A stretch of 64,000 bases of DNA from Ilyonectria destructans. Lineage: Eukaryota > Ascomycota > Sordariomycetes > Hypocreales > Nectriaceae. The stretch is from positions 2,046,001 through 2,110,000 of the forward strand of contig JAHEWK010000011.1 in NCBI GenBank assembly GCA_020740775.1. Reading direction: 5' to 3'. The position numbers and the translations under genes are program-made. Below are positions 46,218 to 58,674 of this stretch, piece after piece; position 1 is the stretch's first letter; each line of letters starts with the position of its first letter. The notes beneath the pieces are model-generated. The model did no database searches, was not told the origin of the DNA, and saw nothing but the letters and a program-made list of their open reading frames with translations.

Positions 46218-47225
46218 ATGACGGAACCAATTGACACAGTGTCACCTGTGCCTGAACCGATACCCGGTCCAGAGGGAAGAGAGAAGACGCGTGGCGGGAG
46301 ACGACAGCGACAGAAGCCCGTGAACCCAATTGAGATGGCCAACAAAACACCAGACGCGGACTTTGTCAAAGAATACATCAAGCCAAGGTTAGATCAGAGG
46401 CGCCCAAAAAAGAAAACATTCTGGGGATGAGAAAACTCTGACGCCTCAAACTCACACAGCAGCAGCTGGCCGAAATGGACGCATCCTCGCAAAGAGGCAG
46501 TGTACACGCTGAGCTTATCTAGACCAGGCGACCTGTGCGACGACGAGTTGGACGCTTGCTTCAACCTAGTCGATGAGACCAGTGGTGCGGACTACCGGAG
46601 CTCGTCGTTTGGGTGGCATGTGGCTGTGAAGAAGAAGGAGATGCGATCGCCGGATCTGCGGTACATCCTGGTCAAGGATGCAGACGGCGCCGTCCAGGGC
46701 TTCACATCCATGATGCCAACGTTTGAAAATCATGAGCCTGTGGTGTACTGCTACGAGATCCATTTGAAGCCGGAGCTGCAAGGGTGAGTTGAGCTGGACA
46801 TTCCTCCCAACAAGCCTCACTATCACCCCAGCCAACCATACCGTCAGCTTGTACCAAGTACCGACGCAGGCCAAGCAAGCCAGACGAGGCTGTGGGTAAC
46901 GGGCGATGGGGAAAACGCATGTGATAGTCAACGTGTGCTAAACGGTTACGAACGTCGCAGGACCGGCCTTGGCACCCAACTCATGGGGTATCTCATGGAC
47001 GTTGCAGAAAACATTCCAACGGTGGAGAAGGTGATGCTCACCTGTTTTGCGAGCAACATGAGCGGGCTGAAATTCTACGAGAAGCTGGGGTTCGACAAGG
47101 ATGACTACTCGCCGAGGGAGAGAAAGCTACGTGGAGGCAAGACAATTGTGCCCGACTATGTGATTCTGAGCCGACGCACGGCGACGGGTAACGCTGCCGA
47201 TCCTCGTCGCCGTCGTCGACATTAA
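46218..47225 (+). CDS. N-alpha-acetyltransferase Naa40/Nat4 (GNAT)
   Basis: Exons 46218-46387, 46460-46783 and 46961-47225 give 252 residues. The Arg-rich N terminus is followed by the GNAT fold. Visible parts are the SSSFGWHVAVKKKEM segment, FENHEPVVYCYEIHLKPELQG leading into the acetyl-CoA-binding Q-G-T-G-L-G loop split by intron 2, then MLTCFASNMSGLKFYEKLGFDKDDYSPRER, which is typical of Naa40. This enzyme acetylates the N termini of histones H4 and H2A. The tail is basic (RRRRR). Acceptor choice for exon 2 is ambiguous because CAG repeats three times; the first was used, and a later one would drop one or two Ser. No other GNAT subgroup fits the YSPR block as well. Confidence 0.87.
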
Positions 47226-48332
47226 TTAACGTACAGTATCAATGAGGGTGCGCGTTCTTGTGATGAACGGACAGCGATAAGCTGCCAGGAGCCAGTCCAA
47301 AGGACCGTTGGCCAGTGTTCTGACCCTGATGCATGCTGGGTGGGATACATTTGGGCATGATGCACGACAATCACCAGCGGTCAGCAGCAAGGCAACGGCT
47401 GTCAGCAGGCAGACCTGGATCTTCTCGCACTGGGGATGATGTTTCTGGAGGCGTTTGGGCCGGCCAGACGCAGGTCGACGTGTCAGCCTTGGGAATCCTA
47501 GGATCCGACCTGGCCCACAATCCTAATTTAAACTCACCCAAGTCGGTAAGGTTCCGTTCGGGCATTTCCAAGCCTGTCAATGTCTCGAATTGGGCTCACG
47601 GCCCTCGGCACCTCAGCTGGCGGACAAGCTTTGCAGTGATGATAGTATGCGTCAAGTCAACAGTGCCCGCGTGGGCCCAACGAGACAGGGCGCGGTGCGC
47701 AGCCCCGTCAGTGCGAGCATCCAGAGATCGAAACGAGACACATCCTTCGGAAGCACAGGCGAATCATTGAACGGCGCCGCACAGCAGACGTCCAACGTCT
47801 CCACCACCGCCAGGTCAGCCCTAGGACGCTAGCATGCCTTAGCATTGTTAGCAGCCCATGGCTGAACCTCCTGTGTCAATCCTACGCCCTGATCCCCGGT
47901 ACTCGCGCCGTGCACAGCCCGCCTGAGCTGGACGATGAAAGCTCACAGAACGACAAGCATGGACGCCACAGGAGGAGCTGCTGCAAGACCCCCTAGGATA
48001 TCCAGACACGAGGGAGGCGTCAGGGTAAGACGGCTCGAGCTTGACTCCGCAAGCGACCCTGTCGCTTGACAGTAAAATGAACGGCTTGGCCAGCCTGGCC
48101 TGCCTGGTGTTACCTATATCCGTCACCGTCGGTACCTAGCCCCCAATGCTAGCTAGACTGAAGTTCTTTTCTTACATCCCATAAGGCGCGTCTGAATCCA
48201 CCTCGATCTCGCACTCTCTCACTCCTCTCTCATCTGTCTGTCGCGTCACTGTTTCTTCTTGACTCCCTCGAATCGCCTCAAAGTCGACTCTCGTTTACGC
48301 TTCCAATCCATCAACCTCTCCAACCCATCACA
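47226..48332. other. Spacer between Naa40 and PLAC8 genes
   Basis: No gene is supported. The last 150 bases are C/T-rich with CTCTCTCAC runs, typical of the promoter and leader of the downstream gene. Confidence 0.5.
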
Positions 48333-49065
48333 ATGGCTCAACAGCAACCCAATGTCCAGAACCAGGAGTGGTCCAATGGCCTCTGCAGCTGTGGTCCTTG
48401 CGAGACGTGCTTGCTCGGCACATTCCTTCCCTGCATCTGTAAGTTTGCCTCCTGAACTGGATCTCGGCCTCGACCTGGAGCTCAATCTCCCACGCCGTCC
48501 AGAGGACGAAGCACAGCCAGCCATAGACGAGAAACTGACACGGCTTGCCACAGTGCTCGGACAGACCTCGGACCGCATGCGTGACCCCACCATGCAGACT
48601 GCCGACAACTTCAACAGCGATTGTATGATCTTCTGCGGTATCCAGTGTGTCACTGGCTGCGGTTGGATGTAAGTGCCGACTACCTCAGCTTTCCAAGGTA
48701 GACCTCGTCTGACTTGTTACAACAGCTACGCCATGATGAAGCGTGGAGAGATCCGTGAGCGATTCGGTATCCAGGGCAGCGGTATGGGAGACTGCTGCGC
48801 CAGCTACTGGTGCGGCTGCTGTGCTCTCATCCAGCAGGACAAGGAGGTCAAGGCTCGCCTCGCCGCGGGTCCCATCACTCAGGGATACCAGGGCCAGAAG
48901 GAGGGCATGCACATGCCTCCCGCTCAGCAGCAGCAGCAGATGCCTCCCCAGCAGATGTCTCCCCAGCCTATGTCTCCCCAGCCTACCTACCACCAGGCTC
49001 CCGAGGGATCATTCCCCCCGCAGCAGCCCATCTACGACCCTAACCAGCCTCAGGCCAAGTACTGA
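48333..49065 (+). CDS. PLAC8 / Cys-rich (DUF614) family protein
   Basis: Exons 48333-48438, 48554-48668 and 48726-49065 give 186 residues. After a Gln/Asn-rich start comes the PLAC8 core: GLCSCGPCETCLLGTFLPCI, LGQTSDRM, DCMIFCGIQC and later GDCCASYWCGCCALIQQDKEV. This is the Cys-rich pattern (CCxxxxCPC-like plus QxxRE-like) shared with plant FWL/PCR proteins and fungal homologues linked to metal or calcium handling. The C terminus is low-complexity, with Gln runs and PQQMSPQPMSPQP repeats. The hydrophobic Cys-rich patches suggest membrane association. Both introns have GTAAGT donors. An AATAAA is present at 49389-49394. Specific function is not known. Confidence 0.88.
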
Positions 49066-50382
49066 GTGTCCGGGTCTGAAGCTGAGGTGAAGGGCGAATG
49101 CAGACGAATGTGGCGATAACACAACACGAGACATCGCATGGAAAGAAAAGGCAGGCCGGTGGAAACACGCGGTACAGGAATTGACGCGCTGGATGGGTAC
49201 ACGTTCTGGATTATACCCCCATTGACTTCATATTGTCATGTTTCTTTTGTTCATTTTTATTTTATTTTACTCTGCCTGGGCTGGTTTGCAATGCGCCTGT
49301 CTGTATGGGTGTATGAATGCTGGTCCTTCGATAATTTCGGGGACCATCCCCAAGGAGTGGAGAAATCGGTGACCTGAAGAAGAGAAGCAATAAAGAAATT
49401 GGTATCGGATTGACATCGCTCCGAATAAATAAATCTATGCATAATCATCACACTCATTACCCTCGCGCTCTTGGCGCTCCACCTTGTGAGGCCTGTGCTG
49501 TATCACCGTCTGCAGCTTTCATTGCGGATCCTCGGCGAGCCGGGAAAATGATCTGACGCGGGGACCTTGATAATAGGGAGTCAGGATTGTTTCACAGGCA
49601 CGTTTTCGAGGGAGATTGAGGTTTCGGCGTTCAAGACACAAACGGTGAGCAAGTATTTGCTTCGCTGAGACGTGTTCCCAAGGTCGCATTGTCGTTGGTG
49701 CGTTGCGGATTGGACTCCTCGCTGTATTTTATTTCACTTACACACCGGAACGTCGGCGTTTGACCCCTGGCACAAGTTCGGTTACTATTTGCACGCTACG
49801 GGCGTTTCATTCACCCCACTGTAACATGCACAGAGTGGCAAGACAGAAACCCAAGTACAGCCGTTCCCAGGACACATACGTACAAGTAATACCGTAACAC
49901 ATAGGAAGTATGCGCAGGTATTATCACAGGCCTAGAAAATCGAGTCCCTAGAAAAAATACATGATGGAAGCTGCTTGCATGGTGCTGACTGCCATGACGA
50001 AAAGTTCAGTGTGTGACAAAGCATGATAATATCTCGTGTTCTTGTGCGCAAATTGCAGTGGGACGAGCAAGCCCCGAGGCTCACAGCAAAATCGCAACAA
50101 TTTTACATGAACTGGCAGCACTTCAGGAAAATTCGACATAGATTCAATCATGCCCGTTGGGCTGTAAATTTCAAAAACGCCGTACCGCACTTCTAGTGGT
50201 GGTTCGTCAAAACGCCTATTCAGATCTATGGTTGTCGAGTCATCTTCCGTAGTGCTCAGTAACCCGTATCCAATGCACAAGGCTCTGCCCAATCATTCCA
50301 ACAACTCCTTAATGCAAAACCCAAAATCCCCTCATCATCATTTTTGGTCCATCCGTGTCTCTTCAAAATACGTTATAAATCA
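49066..50382. other. Convergent 3' region, PLAC8 / IMPDH
   Basis: Holds the 3' UTRs of both genes. A 114-codon minus-strand frame (49948-50292) has protein-like composition but begins at TTG and shows no motif; it is not annotated as a gene. Confidence 0.45.
49389..49394 (+). terminator. AATAAA polyadenylation signal candidate (PLAC8 gene)
   Basis: Perfect hexamer 324 bp downstream of the stop in an A-rich context. Confidence 0.4.
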
Positions 50383-52252
50383 TTAAGCGTAAAGCTTCTT
50401 CTCATAAGACTCCATGTTGACGTTACCCTCCAGCTGGGCGCTGGCGGTTCGGAGCTCGAAGCGCAGGTTACCCGCCTCGGCTTCCTCGTGCATCTCAATC
50501 AGGCCGCGCATGCCGCTGTCCTGAAGAGAGTGCTTGAGACCGGCAGCAAGGTAGGGGAGGAACTTGTTGATTGATCTGGGATCCATGTTAGCAAGTTGAC
50601 AGAGTGTTAACACGATTAGAGACTCACCCTCGGTGCGCAACGGCACCAGAGACACCTTGAGCCACCAGGACGCTGTCACCCTCAGAGAAGTAACGAGCGG
50701 TACCAGCGTTGCTCTTCTGGCTGTCCTTGCCACCACCACCAGCTTTCTTGTCCTGCATGGCGTCAATGCTGCCCATGCCTCGGTATGCCTTGACCAGCTT
50801 GCCCTCACGCGAGACGAAGGAGGTGCCGGGGGACTCAGTGGTACCAGCAAGGAGACCACCCATCATGACGGTGGAGGCGCCAAGGGCAAGACCCTTGACG
50901 ATGTGGCCAACGTTCTGGACACCGCCGTCGGCGATGCAAGGAACGCCGAAGCGAGCAGCGAAGCGGCTGACGCTGTAAACAGCGGCGGCCTGGGGACGGC
51001 CGACAGCCATGACCTCCTGAGTGATGCAGGCAGAGCCACTGCCCATACCAATTCGGAGACCATCGACGCCAGCGGCGATCAGGGAGGCGGCCTGCTCTCG
51101 AGTAACGACGTTTCCGCCGATGACATCGAGGCCAGGGAGCTCAGCCTTAACCCACTTGATCATCTCAATCTGGTACATGCTGTTACCCTGGGAGCTGTCC
51201 AGGATGACAATGTCCAGACCAGCATCAACCAGCTGCTTCAGGCGAAGCTTGTCCTCGGGGCGGGTGCCAATGGCAGCGGCGCAGAGGAGCTGCTTGCTAT
51301 CGGGGAGCTTGGAGGCGAAGGGGAAGTGCTGGTTCTTGGTCAAGTCGGAGCGGGAGATCATCGAGACGAGGTTGAAGTCCTTGTCAACGATGGGAAGCTT
51401 GCCCTTCTTCGACTTGGCGAGGATCTTGTTAGCCTCGACCAGGGTGACACCGTCGACGGCAGTGACAAGGTCGGTAACCATGACCTTGGCGACGGTCTGG
51501 TCGTGGTCCTCCTCGAACTGGAGGTCTCGGTTGGTAACGATACCCAGGAGCTTGGAGCCCAGCTTGCCATCCTCTGTATTTTTCAGTTAGCCCAAGATCT
51601 GGTGCGGGGTGATTGAACTGAAAAAAATGGATTTGTAAGGTTGGAGTCATAGTAAAAAAGTCCTCATGACGATCGTCTATACAGTGGAACGAAAGTTATA
51701 TAAAATAGGTTTATAATCATGCAACCGGAGCCAACAATGGCAAGGAAATGTGTGTTTGTGCTCGTTTTGGTACTGACCTGTGACGGGGAAACCGCCGAAA
51801 CCCCACTTCTCCTTGAGAAGCTTCGCATCGCCGACGGTGGTGTTACGGCTAATGACAATGGGGTCGAGGATGAACCCGTTCTCGTATCGCTTGACCTTGC
51901 GGACCATGTCGGCCTGGGCCTCGGGGGAGCAGTTGTGGTGGATAACTCCCAGACCGCCCTGCAGAGCCATGTGGATGGCCATCTCGTGCTCAGTGACAGT
52001 GTCCATGGGCGACGAGACGAAGGGGGTCTTGAGGGTGATGCGCTTTGTGATGGGGGCATCAAGCGTCACCTCCGAGGCCGCAAAGCCGATGTAGCCGGGC
52101 AGCAGCAGGAAGTCATTGTAGGTCAGACCGCCGTGCTTGGTCGTGTCCATGAGCTCGTGGAGGTCGAGGCCATCCTTGGTCTTGTACTCGTTCAGCACGT
52201 CGAGAGCCGTGGTGTGGTCGAGGACCTTGGTGTTGCTGCCGGAGATGGACAT
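50383..52252 (-). CDS. imdA: Inosine-5'-monophosphate dehydrogenase
   Basis: Exons 52252-51778, 51573-50628 and 50575-50383 give 537 residues. This is the NAD-dependent oxidation of IMP to XMP, the committed step of GMP synthesis and the target of mycophenolic acid. Visible are [29 protein letters not shown] and the CBS-domain region that starts around residues 120-130 ([33 protein letters not shown]). The catalytic half has [29 protein letters not shown] with nucleophilic Cys near 341, [11 protein letters not shown] and [10 protein letters not shown]; its flap segment is Lys/Gly-rich. The C terminus covers the [11 protein letters not shown] region. Length matches fungal IMPDHs. All introns are GT-AG; intron 1 is 204 nt and relatively long. 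There is only one copy in the window and no neighbouring mycophenolate-type cluster. Confidence 0.95.
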
Positions 52253-52860
52253 GGTGGCGGTACGAGGAGAACAGGTGAGGTCGAAGACGGACGAGTCGAT
52301 AGAGCAAGCTATGGCCTTGAACCGACTGTAAAAATTGATGGTACGCTTCTTCCCGTAAGAAAGAAAAGGGAAGGGAAGGGTCGTGACCCTCCGAAAACTT
52401 TTTTATACGCTGGACCCTGGCGCTCGCCACGCGTGAGCCGGTGCGCAGTGCGGGGCAGCTCTTGCCTGCAGCGAACAGCTACCGTCCGTGTGGGTGGGGC
52501 ACGCTCCTTGCTGCAATTTTTTTCTTCCTTCCCCCTCCCACCGACACATTTCCGCATGTCTTACCCTAGAGCCCGGCAGACTACTCGCACCAATGACAAT
52601 CATTTCTCCGTTTCTTCTTCTGATGGATTGGAGTAGAACTGAACTTGCTTTCGGACAATCCAACTAATCCGTACGCTCGAGATTGGGTGATGATCATGGG
52701 TGTATCGCAGACTACACTAAAAATGGTCGACATTAGGTATCCGTACAATCAGGATTTGATGTGATTAGTATTGTTTTGCGTCAGCATCACATCTTCATTA
52801 CTACTCCTAACCCACCGCAGCCATTCTAGAGAGTTGACTAGAATGTTCCCAAGAGATTGG
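52253..52860. other. Promoter of IMPDH and 3' end of GH36 gene
   Basis: Noncoding. The IMPDH leader begins on the right of its start codon. No motif other than a T-rich run near 52508-52530 was noted. Confidence 0.45.
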
Positions 52861-55839
52861 TCAAGTACTGAAATACACCTTGACTTCAATCTGATTGCTC
52901 CACCTGCTCTCCAGCTCCATTTCCTGCCACGCTGTGCCAAGGTCAATCTCCACGACATGGTTGTCAGCCTTTGAGATGGTTACAGTATGTGCAGGGATCG
53001 GCTTCTCCTGGATGGTGACCAAGAAGTCTCCTTCTATTGTCATGGATGGTAACGCTGACACATAGACACCTACAGACAGCTCATTAGTGAACATAGTCAA
53101 TTAGGCAGCACCCCGAAGAAGGTCACTTACCTAGGGTGCCAAATGCTTTGATCCAGGTATCAATCACTACTCGGCCATTCTCGAGTTGTTTTATGTTATT
53201 CATAAAAATCGCGGCTGGGCCAGCCATTTTGCCCAAAAGACCCATGTTCGAGGTCAGGATAGTGCCGTGCTTTTTGCTAGACAGGCTCGTAAGGGGGAAT
53301 GCGCAGAATATCTCATAGCCCCGAACCGGAAGCGACCCAGTCATCAAAGAACCAGGGGCATCGACCTTGACTGGTCGCGATATCTTGCCTGTAGTGTGGG
53401 CTCGAACCACATACTCAATCGATGTATCAGTACCAGGGAAGCTGGACAAAGGAATAATCTCGGTCAATGGGCGTGCTGAGATGTTGAAAATAGCCAAGAT
53501 TGGGTTCCCAGTTTGCGAGGCACCTGTCACCATTAGCTATGCTCTGCTGCCCAAACGCGGTTGGAAGAGCTCTCACCATGATAACTTCCCACCTTCAAGA
53601 GCGAGTCATCGTCATATCCCATGTAAGGATAAACCGTTTTACCCAAAACATTCGGCCTGAAAATCACCGTCTTCCCTCTAGGAGTGAGACCAGTCATCTG
53701 CCCAATCAGGTCCATATCGTGCTTGCCTGGAACATCCGTGATGTAGATTGGCCCCCCGCTGACACATCTGGCCGCAGCATGGAATCCGGAATATTCATGC
53801 ACAGTCTGGAACATGTCCCAGTCAGGGAGTACGTTCAAGTGCCCCATGAATATGCTGTTGTGCGCATTTGTCCACACATGCCAGGGATGAGATGAGGGAA
53901 TCTCCGGAAAGAAGTCATCCGAGTTACGAACTAGAATGGCAGGCCGGTTCGTCGGCATTTGAGAATGAAAGAGGGCCTGCGGAATTTGCGACATGCATGA
54001 GATAGCCTTGGCGCTGAAATGTCGAAGAGTTGAGATGGTCCACGCATTAAGATACGGAATGAGGAGATCACGTCGAGCAGAAGCGCTAGTCCAAGTATCG
54101 ATCATGAACTGCGCATCTGTTTTTACGGCGTCAATCCCGCAGTCTGACAGGAACCGGTAAAAATCGTTGTAGAACCTGGAAATGTCCTCTTTAGCAACGA
54201 CAGTCATCTTACCGCCGAGGGGAAGATTGCGACGATCTGCATCCTCTCGATCGACCTCAATGGTCTTGTAAGTCTGGGCAATCTTGCCATCGGGAGCAAG
54301 ACCACCCCAATAACCAAGCAAGGCATGCCAAACTGCAATGTGCTGGATGTGAGGGTGTTTCTCCCGGATATGGGAGATTGTGGCCTTCAGGCCATTGGGA
54401 AACGCGACAGGTTCCGCTTCGAACTCCTTCCAACCATATTGGAATTGACTAGGCCCCCTGTAGTCAATCGACTGCCAATTATCGTCGATGATGAGGCTGG
54501 AGACTTTGATATTATGCTCAGCCAACTTGTCGACGGCGTCAAATATCTTCTGATCTGTGAGTCGTTGTCCCAGTGCATTCCAGGTACCTGGTCGACGTCA
54601 GCTGGGCGAGTCCGTGAGTGAGAAGGGCGCGACGCACAGAATCCAAGCCCGTCATACCAATTCTCCATCCACTCAGGCTTGAAATCACTTGCTAGGGCCT
54701 TTAACTCTTCATCTTCATCCTGGCCAAGACTTGATTGCTTTGCCTGAGCGACTAGTGTCCTGGCGTGCTTCATAACAGCTGCGACAGCAGATTCAAAGTC
54801 ATCGCCCTCGGAGACCAAGATGATGGCCTTCTCTTCCGTGAGGCCGTCATTGCGCGCCTAATCCTCTTAGTAATAGTGGAGGCAAGTGACGGTGCACTTA
54901 CATGCACGCAGAGGGTGCCATTCGAACCATGTCGAAAGACTGGCAAGACATGACTGATGCCACTGATTGCCAGGAAGACGAGGTTTTTGCCATGTGGACT
55001 GAGGAATGAGCACAAGATCCCATCTTTGTCTAAAGAAAACTCCGTTTTTCCATGACGAGGGGCGAGCCATGGAGACCATAAGCGTACTAGGGCAAACCAT
55101 CTACAGAGTGTTAATCATGAGGAGGCCTCTAGTAAGCAGCGAGCCGCCGTGACTGATGGTTGTTACGCTATTGCGCTTACCTAGAGAACGAACCCCAGGG
55201 CGTGCCGACTGAAATGTCTTTATACGTTGAGTTGTCACCTTCGGCAGGCGGAATAGGTGCCTCGAGTGCCCAGAGAACAGCCCCAGGAGACTCGCTTGAA
55301 CGAGACGAAACCACCCATCCCTCCGAGTTAAGATCGGGAATGAGATCAGTTAGATTACCAGATGAAATGCCAGCGGAGGGCTGAACGATCCAGCCATCAC
55401 AAAGTCCTTGCTCATCGCGAATCCATCTCCATTCTTCATGCTGGCCATGGCGAAATTTGAGAGTAAATTGTACGGATGCGTCGAAAGTAATCGAAGACGA
55501 AGAAGCGAAGTAAAACCGGGACATGGATTCTGGCAGTAACTGCAGTGTCTGCGGAGTCTGGCTCTCTTCCACGGGGAGGAGTCTGATCTCCTTCCATTCC
55601 GATCCATCTATTGAATGCCAGACACAGACTTCCCATGGCTCTGCTGCACGGGACTTGGGAATCTCAAGAATTGCGGTCAAGGAAACGTCATTGCCCTGCA
55701 CTGGAGTGACTTGTCCCAGAGGCGGGTGGCTTTGGAGGGTTGCTTTCATGTCGTCGGCGACTGGAGGAGGGGCAGGCTTCTGTTTAGCGATGTAGATGGC
55801 CTGGAAGACTTCGCCGAAGTCATAGTTGTCAGAGGGCAT
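52861..55839 (-). CDS. GH36 alpha-galactosidase, raffinose synthase / SIP1 type
   Basis: Exons 55839-55181, 55100-54902, 54857-54638, 54587-53577, 53523-53131 and 53069-52861 give 896 residues. The N-terminal 350 residues are a beta-rich region. The TIM barrel begins with GLGFCTWNALGQ (split by intron 3) and LIIDDNWQS, continues with FPNGLKATI and WHALLGYWGG, and carries the nucleophile in DAVKTDAQ (Asp near 517) and the acid/base in RNSDDFFP (Asp near 583). CVSGGPIYITD and the C-terminal beta domain follow. This is the SIP1/raffinose-synthase branch of GH36. In plants such enzymes transfer or hydrolyse galactosyl groups; fungal members are likely intracellular alpha-galactosidases or transferases of unknown acceptor. 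No signal peptide is seen. Introns of 44 to 81 nt are typical. The third donor (GTGCGT) was chosen because it alone keeps the frame. Confidence 0.9.
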
Positions 55840-56265
55840 GGTTGGGAACGAGGATGGAGAGTTGGATTAGAACAAGAAATGTTAGATTGAATGATGGAAC
55901 ACGAGGCTATGGATAGGAAGGAGAGATGTATTTGTTTTTAAAGTGTTCCGTCAACTCACAAAAGTCTTTGCAAGTGACCGGTGAACTTGGGCATTCGTCT
56001 TCGTTGGGCAACGGCAGGTGACGGAATCAAGCCAATGTGTCCGTGAGAAGTGGAGTTTCGGTGGACCGAAAACAGGTTAGTAATAGAGGCCTTTGATTGG
56101 ACGCACTCCTGGCCTTTCTCGCCCCGATTCGGAGTTGGTCGGAATGACTAAGCCCTCCGCCTCAATGCTCAGGCCGCAAATTATCTCAGTAAAGCTTCTA
56201 GCCGAGCAGCATCGAAAGATTTCATCAAACCACTCAATCCAGCGTCGACCCTCCAAACCTCCGTC
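55840..56265. promoter_or_regulatory. Divergent promoter, GH36 / MPP beta
   Basis: The start codons are 426 bp apart on opposite strands. A CCAAT pentamer near 56033-56037 (GCCAATG) could bind the Hap complex, which in fungi often acts on mitochondrial genes. This is a motif match only. Confidence 0.45.
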
Positions 56266-57913
56266 ATGGCGTCCCGGAGACTGGCTTTGAACCTCTCGCA
56301 GGGCCTGCGAAACCGTGCTGGCCTGTCGGCCGCCGCTCCCCTCCGACGAGGCTTTGCTACGCCCTCTACTGTCGGCAAAACTCAGACCACGACCCTTCCC
56401 AATGGATTGACCGTGAGCGCCATCAGCAGAGACCAATTGGCCTCGACATGCATCTCAGACCGGCTATCTAACTCTTGTGGACTAGGTCGCGACCGAGCAC
56501 TCCCCCTTCGCGCAAACGTCGACCGTCGGTGTGTGGATTGACGCCGGATCAAGGGCCGAGACCGACGAGACCAATGGCACCGCGCACTTCCTCGAGCATC
56601 TCGCTTTCAAGGTTGGATTCCCATCAATGGATGGTGGATCACTGCTAACATCCATCCTAGGGCACCTCCAAGCGATCCCAGCAGCAATTGGAGCTCGAGA
56701 TCGAGAACATGGGTGGTCACCTCAATGCCTACACCTCGGTCAGTCGGATGAAGGGATACGAGTCTGGACCAGGCTAACATAACCACAGCGCGAGAACACC
56801 GTCTACTTCGCCAAAGCCTTCAACGCTGATGTCCCCAAGAGCGTTGATATCCTCTCCGATATTCTCCAGAACTCCCTTCTCGAGGAGTCCGCCATCGAGC
56901 GCGAGCGCGACGTCATTCTTCGAGAGTCCGAGGAGGTTGAGAAGCAGGTTGAGGAGGTTGTCTTTGACCACCTTCACGCCACTGCTTTCCAGCACCAGGG
57001 CCTTGGCCGCACCATCCTTGGTCCCCGCCAGAACATTCGCGACATCACCCGAACCGAGTTGACCAACTACATCAAGAGCAACTACACTGCCGACCGCATG
57101 GTCCTTGTTGGTTCCGGTGGCATTCCCCACGAGGAGCTGGTTGGCCTCGCCGAGAAGCACTTCTCCGGCCTCCCCAGCACTGGCCCCAAGAACCACGCCT
57201 ACCAGCTCTCCAAGCAGAAGGCCGACTTCTTCGGCTCTGATGTTCGCATCCGAGACGACAACATGCCCACCGCCAACATTGCTCTTGCTGTTGAGGGTGT
57301 CAGCTGGAACTCCCCCGACTACTTCACTGCCCTCGTCGCCCAGGCTATTGTCGGCAACTACGACAAGGCCCTTGGCCAGGCTCCTCACCAGGGCAGCAAG
57401 CTTAGCGGCTGGGTCCACAAGCACGATATCGCCAACAGCTTCATGAGCTTCTCTACTAGCTACAGCGACACTGGGTAAGAATATTCCTGACATATAGTGC
57501 CAGCCACAAAAGCTAACAAAAATAGTCTCTGGGGTATCTACCTCGTCAGCGACAAGCCCGAGCGTGTTGATGACCTTGTGCACTTCGCCATCCGAGAATG
57601 GATGCGTCTCTGCACTAACGTCAGCGGTGCCGAGGTTGAGCGTGCCAAGGCCCAGCTCAAGGCCTCCATTCTCCTTTCTCTGGATGGTACCACTGCCGTT
57701 GCCGAGGATATTGGCCGACAGCTCATCACCACTGGCCGCCGCATGGCTCCTGGCGAGATTGAGCGCCAGATCGATGCCATTTCCGAGAAGGACATCATGG
57801 ACTTTGCCAACCGAAAACTCTGGGACCGAGACATTGCCATCAGCGCCGTTGGTACTATTGAGGGTCTCTTCGATTACCAGAGACTCCGCAACACCATGAA
57901 GCCCAAGTTTTAA
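56266..57913 (+). CDS. Mitochondrial processing peptidase, beta subunit
   Basis: Exons 56266-56412, 56486-56611, 56661-56738, 56789-57474 and 57526-57913 give 474 residues. The first 35 or so residues are an Arg/Ala/Leu presequence ending GFAT. The M16 inverted zinc motif HFLEH (His83, Glu86, His87) is intact, followed by [17 protein letters not shown] and the downstream metal-ligand Glu region ([14 protein letters not shown]). These mark the catalytic beta subunit rather than alpha or the inactive core II. The C-terminal half has GNYDKALG and the SYSDTGLWGIYL segment spanning the last intron. The enzyme removes presequences in the matrix; in Neurospora the same protein is also core I of complex III. 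Three introns crowd the first 550 bases, as in other Sordariomycetes. Codon use is strongly C-biased, suggesting high expression. Confidence 0.95.
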
Positions 57914-58674
57914 GGTAGAGAGGGCCAACCGGGTTTGCGAAAATCGAGACCAGGGTATAGAGTGTATGAGATACCGTTTACAGGCCTAGTGTACCATAAA
58001 GTTTCCCTTGTTCATACTAGGTAACGTGGCAGTGTGATCAGTAGAGTGTGCTCGTTCATACCGCCTATGTAATTGTTGATGCCATCGTGTTATGTAGGCC
58101 TCAATGTGATTATAGTGTTCCTTTGAGACAATTTTATCGACCCTCGATAGGTTGTGTGACTGTCCCGAATACTAGTATTCTTATCTCATAACTAGTATCA
58201 TGCGTTCTTCTGTCTCTATGCATTGCTTTCGCTTTGCATGGGCCGTACTTTTGCCGTCTCCGACTTAGTTGAAGCCCTGGACGCCACCACGCTGTAACCA
58301 TGCATCGGCCATGATGGTGTGATCTGTTGCGTGAATTGCGACTGGATAGATTAAGAACTGGCCTAGGAGATGTAATGATGGACTGCAGCATGGCAGCGGG
58401 AATGATCCGTAGTGAATGTTGTGTCGTGCATATCGTTTGTGCATTCACCTCTGAGCTTTCTTTGTTCGCAGGCCTCGGATGTTGACCTAATTCCAGTTCA
58501 TTCTGCTTTCCATCCCCTAAATAGGCATCTATGGCCTAAAAACCCTTGGTGACCCAAACGCCAGCAACGCCGTCCAAAGAAGCACTATGCGGGGAGCTTC
58601 ACAACCCCTTCTTTTTGTAGATACGGGTACCTGGATTGTTCAAAATGAGCAAAGCCTTGTGACGCGGTCGCCAA
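57914..58674. other. Convergent 3' region, MPP beta / TAF9
   Basis: AT-richer noncoding DNA containing the 3' UTRs of both genes. No gene is supported. Confidence 0.5.

Noticed and set aside
49948..50292. 114-codon minus-strand frame downstream of IMPDH
   Set aside because: Begins at TTG, lies in the expected 3' UTR and shows no motif, although the composition is protein-like.
50633..51616. 327-codon plus-strand frame opposite IMPDH
   Set aside because: Shadow of the IMPDH catalytic domain.
56774..57928. 384-codon minus-strand frame opposite MPP beta
   Set aside because: Shadow of a strongly C-biased coding exon; the plus strand carries the full M16 protein.
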